This document shows, in pieces, positions 49,382-52,403 of a DNA stretch of 52,403 nucleotides (position 1 is the stretch's first letter; each line of letters opens with the position of its first letter). This stretch comes from Paracoccus denitrificans. Its GTDB lineage: Bacteria > Pseudomonadota > Alphaproteobacteria > Rhodobacterales > Rhodobacteraceae. A model generated the notes under the pieces. That model made no database searches and was not told where the DNA came from. It worked only from the letters and a program-made list of their open reading frames with translations. The stretch is taken from the NCBI GenBank assembly GCA_003240735.1, contig QFNE01000020.1, positions 1 to 52,403 of the forward strand. Reading direction: 5' to 3'. Both the position numbers and the translations under genes were made by a program.

Positions 49382-49594
49382 TTAGTTGCTGTCGTCGTCA
49401 TCGTCGTCCGATGCAACAGCAGCGATCACGCCCAGCAGCAGCAGGGCGGGAACAACCAGACCGGCATTCGACGAAGCCGGTTTGGTGTCGACGACGACCG
49501 GCTCGGCCTCGACGACGGGTGCAACATAGCCGCCAGCCAGGGCGGTGGATGCGGAAAGGCCAAGGGCCAGGGCGAAGGTAGCAAATTTGGTCAT
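49382..49594 (-). CDS. Small exported protein with hydrophobic core and poly-Asp tail
   Basis: This 70-residue protein has a Sec signal (MTKFATFALALGLSASTALA), a short linker (EAEPVVVDTKPASSN), one hydrophobic segment (AGLVVPALLLLGVIAAVAS) and an acidic tail DDDDDDSN. The same order, signal, linker, hydrophobic stretch and Asp-rich end, occurs in E. coli GfcA and YjbE, small proteins of the same capsule and yjb operons. It is convergent with the YjbF-type gene. The GGAG site fits ATG 49594 (seven bases) better than 49600 (one base). Homology cannot be shown by eye at this length, so I give no symbol. Likely inner-membrane or periplasmic, linked to polysaccharide output. Confidence 0.8.
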   Translation of the reverse strand: MTKFATFALALGLSASTALAGGYVAPVVEAEPVVVDTKPASSNAGLVVPALLLLGVIAAVASDDDDDDSN

Positions 49595-49664
49595 GATCAT
49601 GCTCCGTACTTTTCTTTTGAAGGCTGCCGTTCCCGACAGCATCGAGGCGACATTTGCACAAAGC

Positions 49665-49693
49665 CCTATAGTTGGAAAGTCGGATAAATCAAA
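49665..49693 (-). promoter_or_regulatory. Candidate promoter of the small acidic-tail gene
   Basis: On the minus strand, -35 TTTGAT (49688-49693) is followed after 17 bases by -10 TATAGG (49665-49670). The start near 49658 leaves a leader of about 64 bases. The leader holds a hairpin with arms GCTG/CAGC (49623-49640) close to the ribosome site. Confidence 0.45.
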
Positions 49694-49799
49694 ACTTCCG
49701 CGGGCTTGGTGCCACTGTTGCATATTCGCCAACAGCTGGAATACGGGTCTTGGTTCCATCAATTCACACAGCTTCCAATGCCCTGTGGCAGATCGGCAC

Positions 49800-50582
49800 C
49801 TACCGTTTCGGGATGGCCGAAAAAGCCGCGAAAATGACGGTTGCGGCGACCACAATGGATGGGCCGGTCGGCGTGTCGACGACGAAGCTACCCCAGAGTC
49901 CTCCTGCCACGGATATCAAGGCCAGCCCCGTGGCGACGGCGGCCATCCGCTCGGGCGTGGGCGAAATACTGCGAGCGGCGGCGGCCGGAATGATCAGCAG
50001 CGCCGAAATCAGCAGCGCACCCACGATTCGAATCGCGACCGCCACCACCACCGCCAGTGCAATGGCCAAGATCAGGCGCTCTCTCTCGGGATCAATACCT
50101 GCGGACATGGCCAGTTCTTCGTTGACCGTGGCCGTCACCAGCCGCTGCCATCGCCACACCAACAGCCCGACGACGCCAAGTGCACCGGCCCAGATCCACA
50201 GCACCTCTGGCGCCGAGACGGCCAGGATGTCGCCGAACAGAAACGCCTGCAGGTCCAGCCGCTGTCCGGGAATCAGACTGGCGGCCACAAGCCCGACCGC
50301 CAAAGCCGCATGGGATATGACACCCAATGCCGTATCGGTCGCAAACCCGCGCCCCGTCAGGCGCGCGACAAGCACCGCCATGACCAGCGCCACGATCAGT
50401 GTGCCCAGCCCGATGGGCAGGCTGAAGGCCAATGCCAGTGCGACCCCCATGATCGCGGCATGCGCGGTCGCATCCCCGAAATAGGCCATCCGACGCCAGA
50501 CAACGAAACACCCCAAGGGACCGGCGGCCAAGGCCACGCCAGCACCCGCGATCACCGCGCGGGTCAGAAAATCGTCAAGCAT
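49800..50582 (-). CDS. znuB: Zinc ABC transporter permease
   Basis: ZnuB (260 aa) is the inner-membrane channel of the high-affinity zinc importer. It has about eight hydrophobic segments, including LGTLIVALVMAVLVARLTGR and LILAIALAVVVAVAIRIVGA. The family motif AYFGDATAHAAIMGVALA near residue 35 and the cytoplasmic ISPTPERM loop are visible. The start overlaps the znuC stop by eight bases, so translation is coupled. It is last gene of a zur-znuC-znuB unit. Confidence 0.9.
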   Translation of the reverse strand: MLDDFLTRAVIAGAGVALAAGPLGCFVVWRRMAYFGDATAHAAIMGVALALAFSLPIGLGTLIVALVMAVLVARLTGRGFATDTALGVISHAALAVGLVAASLIPGQRLDLQAFLFGDILAVSAPEVLWIWAGALGVVGLLVWRWQRLVTATVNEELAMSAGIDPERERLILAIALAVVVAVAIRIVGALLISALLIIPAAAARSISPTPERMAAVATGLALISVAGGLWGSFVVDTPTGPSIVVAATVIFAAFSAIPKR

Positions 50583-51375
50583 GGGTGCAGTGCTTTCCGT
50601 CGTGGGCGTCGTGAGAATGGTCATGCCCGGCCGCGTCGACCGCAGTGTCGTGGCTATGGTCGTGGTGATGACGATAAAGGGCCAGTGTCCTGTCGCCAGC
50701 GCCGAACAGCGCACGATAAGCCGGGGCGATGCTGACATCTTCGGGCGTGCCTTGGCAGCAGACATGCCCGTTCAGGCACACGACCCTGTCCGAGGCGCGC
50801 ATCACCACCAGCAGATCGTGGCTGACCAGCAGAACGGCGGCGTGCGTTTCGCGACAGACGCTTTCGATCAGGTCATAGAATGCGACGCTGCCCGGCTGGT
50901 CCAACCCCTGCGTCGGCTCGTCCAGAACCAGAATCTGCGGCCCACCGATCAAGGCGCGTGCCAGCAGGACACGTTGAAACTGGCCGCCCGACAGTCGCGC
51001 GATCTGGCGGTCCTGCAATCCATCGACACCGGTGCGCGCCAACGCGGCCGCGGCGACGGCGTCGCTGACGCGGCGGGGCAGCGACATGAACCGGCGCACG
51101 GTCATCGGCATCGCCGCATCCATCTGGACGCGCTGCGGGACATAGCCGATGCGCAGTCCCTTGATGCGATCCACGCGTCCCCCGGCCAGTGGCAGATGCC
51201 CCATCAGCGCCCGGATCAGCGTCGACTTGCCCGACCCGTTCGGGCCGACGATCGTCACGATCTCACCCGGCGAAATCATTAGGTCCACGTCTTCGATCAC
51301 CGCCCCGTCCATACCTGGGCGCGTGACAGTCAGGCCGCGCGCCTCGATCAGCGGCGCTTTGGTCAAGGCGTTCAT
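50575..51375 (-). CDS. znuC: Zinc ABC transporter ATP-binding protein with His-rich tail
   Basis: ZnuC (266 aa) powers zinc import. Walker A is GPNGSGKST near residue 40, the signature LSGGQFQRV near 140, Walker B ILVLDEPTQGLD, and the switch His in VSHDLLVV. The last 35 residues are unusual: about ten His with Asp (HHHDHSHD, HDHSHDAHDGKHCTH), a likely zinc-binding tail that could sense or buffer cytoplasmic zinc. The start overlaps the zur stop (ATGA). Confidence 0.93.
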   Translation of the reverse strand: MNALTKAPLIEARGLTVTRPGMDGAVIEDVDLMISPGEIVTIVGPNGSGKSTLIRALMGHLPLAGGRVDRIKGLRIGYVPQRVQMDAAMPMTVRRFMSLPRRVSDAVAAAALARTGVDGLQDRQIARLSGGQFQRVLLARALIGGPQILVLDEPTQGLDQPGSVAFYDLIESVCRETHAAVLLVSHDLLVVMRASDRVVCLNGHVCCQGTPEDVSIAPAYRALFGAGDRTLALYRHHHDHSHDTAVDAAGHDHSHDAHDGKHCTHA

Positions 51376-51851
51376 GCCGCCGCAGCCGCGCAGGCGGGGC
51401 ACAGGCCCAACGCTTCGACCGTGACGCGCTCAACCTGAAACGCGCCGCTGGCGGCAGACAGGGCAGCACGGGCGTCAGATGCGTCCATCTCGGCCACGCG
51501 CTGGCAGGCACGGCAGATCAGGAACGCAGGCGCGTGCGCACGGTCCGGCGACAGGCACGCGGTAAAGGCGTTCAGCCGCTGGATGCGGTGCGCAAGCCCA
51601 TGTTCGACCAGAAACTCCAACGCGCGATAGGCGACAGGCGGCTGATGTCCGAACCCGTCGGCCGACAACCGTTCCAGCACGTCATAGGCACCCATGGCAC
51701 GGTGCGCCTCCAGCAGGATCTCCAACGTGCGGCGGCGCACGGGGGTCAGGCGGGCACCGGCTTCGGCCAGTCGACGTTCGGCCACGGCCATGCCGCCGCC
51801 ACTGCATTCACTGTGGTCGTGATCATGAAAGGGGTTGGCAACGGGTTTCAT
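51372..51851 (-). CDS. zur: Zinc uptake regulator Zur, Fur family
   Basis: Zur (159 aa) is a zinc-sensing repressor. The N-terminal winged helix covers about residues 25-85 (RLTPVRRRTLEILLEAHRAM, QPPVAYRALEFLVEHGLAHR). The structural zinc site uses two CxxC pairs: CRAC near residue 113 and CPAC near residue 152. The N-terminus has HDHDHSEC, an extra metal-like motif. Divergent from znuA with a palindrome between them, it likely represses both sides. The first gene of zur-znuC-znuB, so it controls its own operon. Confidence 0.93.
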   Translation of the reverse strand: MKPVANPFHDHDHSECSGGGMAVAERRLAEAGARLTPVRRRTLEILLEAHRAMGAYDVLERLSADGFGHQPPVAYRALEFLVEHGLAHRIQRLNAFTACLSPDRAHAPAFLICRACQRVAEMDASDARAALSAASGAFQVERVTVEALGLCPACAAAAA

Positions 51852-51875
51852 GTTACTTTATTACGTCCAGTGTTG

Positions 51876-51890
51876 TGTTATTTCGTAACA
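51876..51890. promoter_or_regulatory. Zur-like palindrome between zur and znuA
   Basis: TGTTA-N5-TAACA (15 bases) is a perfect palindrome in an AT-rich patch, 25 bases from the zur start and 38 bases before znuA. A second, poorer half-site TGTTACTTTATTACG begins at 51851. Together they form inverted ATGTTAC (51850) and GTAACAT (51885). It resembles Zur boxes of alphaproteobacteria. Confidence 0.7.
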
Positions 51891-51927
51891 TAGCGTTTCC
51901 GCACTCTTCTCACAAGGAAGCCGCTCC

Positions 51928-52403
51928 ATGCTTCGCCCCACCCTTTTCATGCTTCTCATGTCCACCCCGGCCTTGGCCGAGGTTCCGCGCGTCGTCACCG
52001 ACATCCCCGTCACCGGGTCGCTGGTGCAGATGGTCATGGGGGATCTGGGCACGCCCGACGTGATCCTTCCCACTGGAGGGGACGCGCATGACTATCAGCT
52101 GAAGCCGTCGCAGGCGCGCGCACTGGCGAACGCGGGGCTGGTCGTCTGGATCGGGCCAGAGATGACGCCTTGGCTGACCCGTACCGTGGGTGACAAGGGA
52201 CTGACGCTTCTGACCACCCAAGGTCTGACGCTGCGCAACTATCCCGAACATGGCGATGAGCACGACCATGACCACGCCGAGGAAGGCCATGACCACGCAG
52301 AAGCGGGTCATGATCATGATCACGACGAAGATCATGGTGACGACCATGCCCATGATCACGGACACGACCACGACCACGACGAACACAGCCATCACCACCA
52401 CGG
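51928..52403 (+). CDS. znuA: Zinc ABC transporter substrate-binding protein, 3' end outside window
   Basis: ZnuA is the periplasmic zinc-binding protein. The visible 158 residues include a signal peptide (MLRPTLFMLLMSTPALA), then EVPRVVTDIPVTGSLVQMVM, the zinc-ligand region GGDAHDYQLKPSQARAL with His51, and VVWIGPEMTPWL. From about residue 113 there is a His/Asp-rich loop (HGDEHDHDHAEEGHDH and on), which still runs at the window's edge. Such loops collect zinc in ZnuA. The ATG at 51928 has AAGGAAG upstream. Divergent from zur with the Zur-like palindrome between. Confidence 0.93.
   Translation, partial: MLRPTLFMLLMSTPALAEVPRVVTDIPVTGSLVQMVMGDLGTPDVILPTGGDAHDYQLKPSQARALANAGLVVWIGPEMTPWLTRTVGDKGLTLLTTQGLTLRNYPEHGDEHDHDHAEEGHDHAEAGHDHDHDEDHGDDHAHDHGHDHDHDEHSHHHH

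Noticed and set aside
52260..52403. Tandem repeats of GACCATGACCAC type at the window end
   Set aside because: They encode the His/Asp-rich loop of ZnuA in frame, so coding for metal ligands explains them.

Overview
The window is GC-rich DNA, densely packed with genes, from an alphaproteobacterium of the Rhodobacterales (Rhodobacter/Roseobacter type). Several things point there: a sorbitol/mannitol smoEFGK-smoS transport operon, a dusB(nifR3)-ntrB-ntrC-ntrY-ntrX cluster whose NtrC and NtrX both lack the sigma-54 contact loop GAFTGA, a short 77-residue Hfq, a perfect TTAA-N7-TTAA CtrA-type site, and many ATGA/TGATG start-stop overlaps. I see no rRNA, tRNA, CRISPR array, prophage or insertion sequence. 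It reads as ordinary chromosome.

Layout. 1-4673: polyol ABC transporter and dehydrogenase operon on the minus strand, with a promoter/operator region in front of smoE. 4760-8462: an FAD oxidoreductase, a small conserved protein, a MltB-type lytic transglycosylase and a TM2 membrane protein. 8499-12370: divergent metF/metR with MetR-like sites between them, then an inositol monophosphatase and an EamA transporter. 12381-18421: Slt-type transglycosylase, dapA, and a two-gene unit of a ThDP enzyme plus a HisC-like aminotransferase. 18422-18669 holds a striking array of four 11-bp repeats. 18670-23518: smpB, sseA, tyrB, a DUF1127 gene, rsmE and ubiA. 23600-29359: large OmpA-type protein, coiled-coil protein, prmA, msrA, P1-family peptidase, SH3 protein. 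29447-31565: thiolase and an RsbV/RsbW-like pair. 31672-36505: trkA, trkH, hfq, hflX. 36599-43887: nitrogen regulation cluster. 44130-49594: sdaA and a YjbH/YjbF envelope polysaccharide module with a small acidic-tailed exported protein. 49800-52403: znuB, znuC and zur against znuA, with a Zur-like site in between.

The clearest functional units are polyol uptake and oxidation, methionine-linked C1 metabolism, nitrogen sensing (two kinases and two regulators beside the tRNA dihydrouridine synthase), potassium uptake, an extracellular polysaccharide secretion module, and zinc uptake. The items I would look at first are the 11-bp phased TGCAT array before smpB, the degenerate ATPase motifs of NtrC, the CtrA-type site before the TM2 gene, the GfcA/YjbE-like small protein opposite yjbF, and an intergenic hairpin element present in two copies (near 4.7 kb and 36.5 kb).
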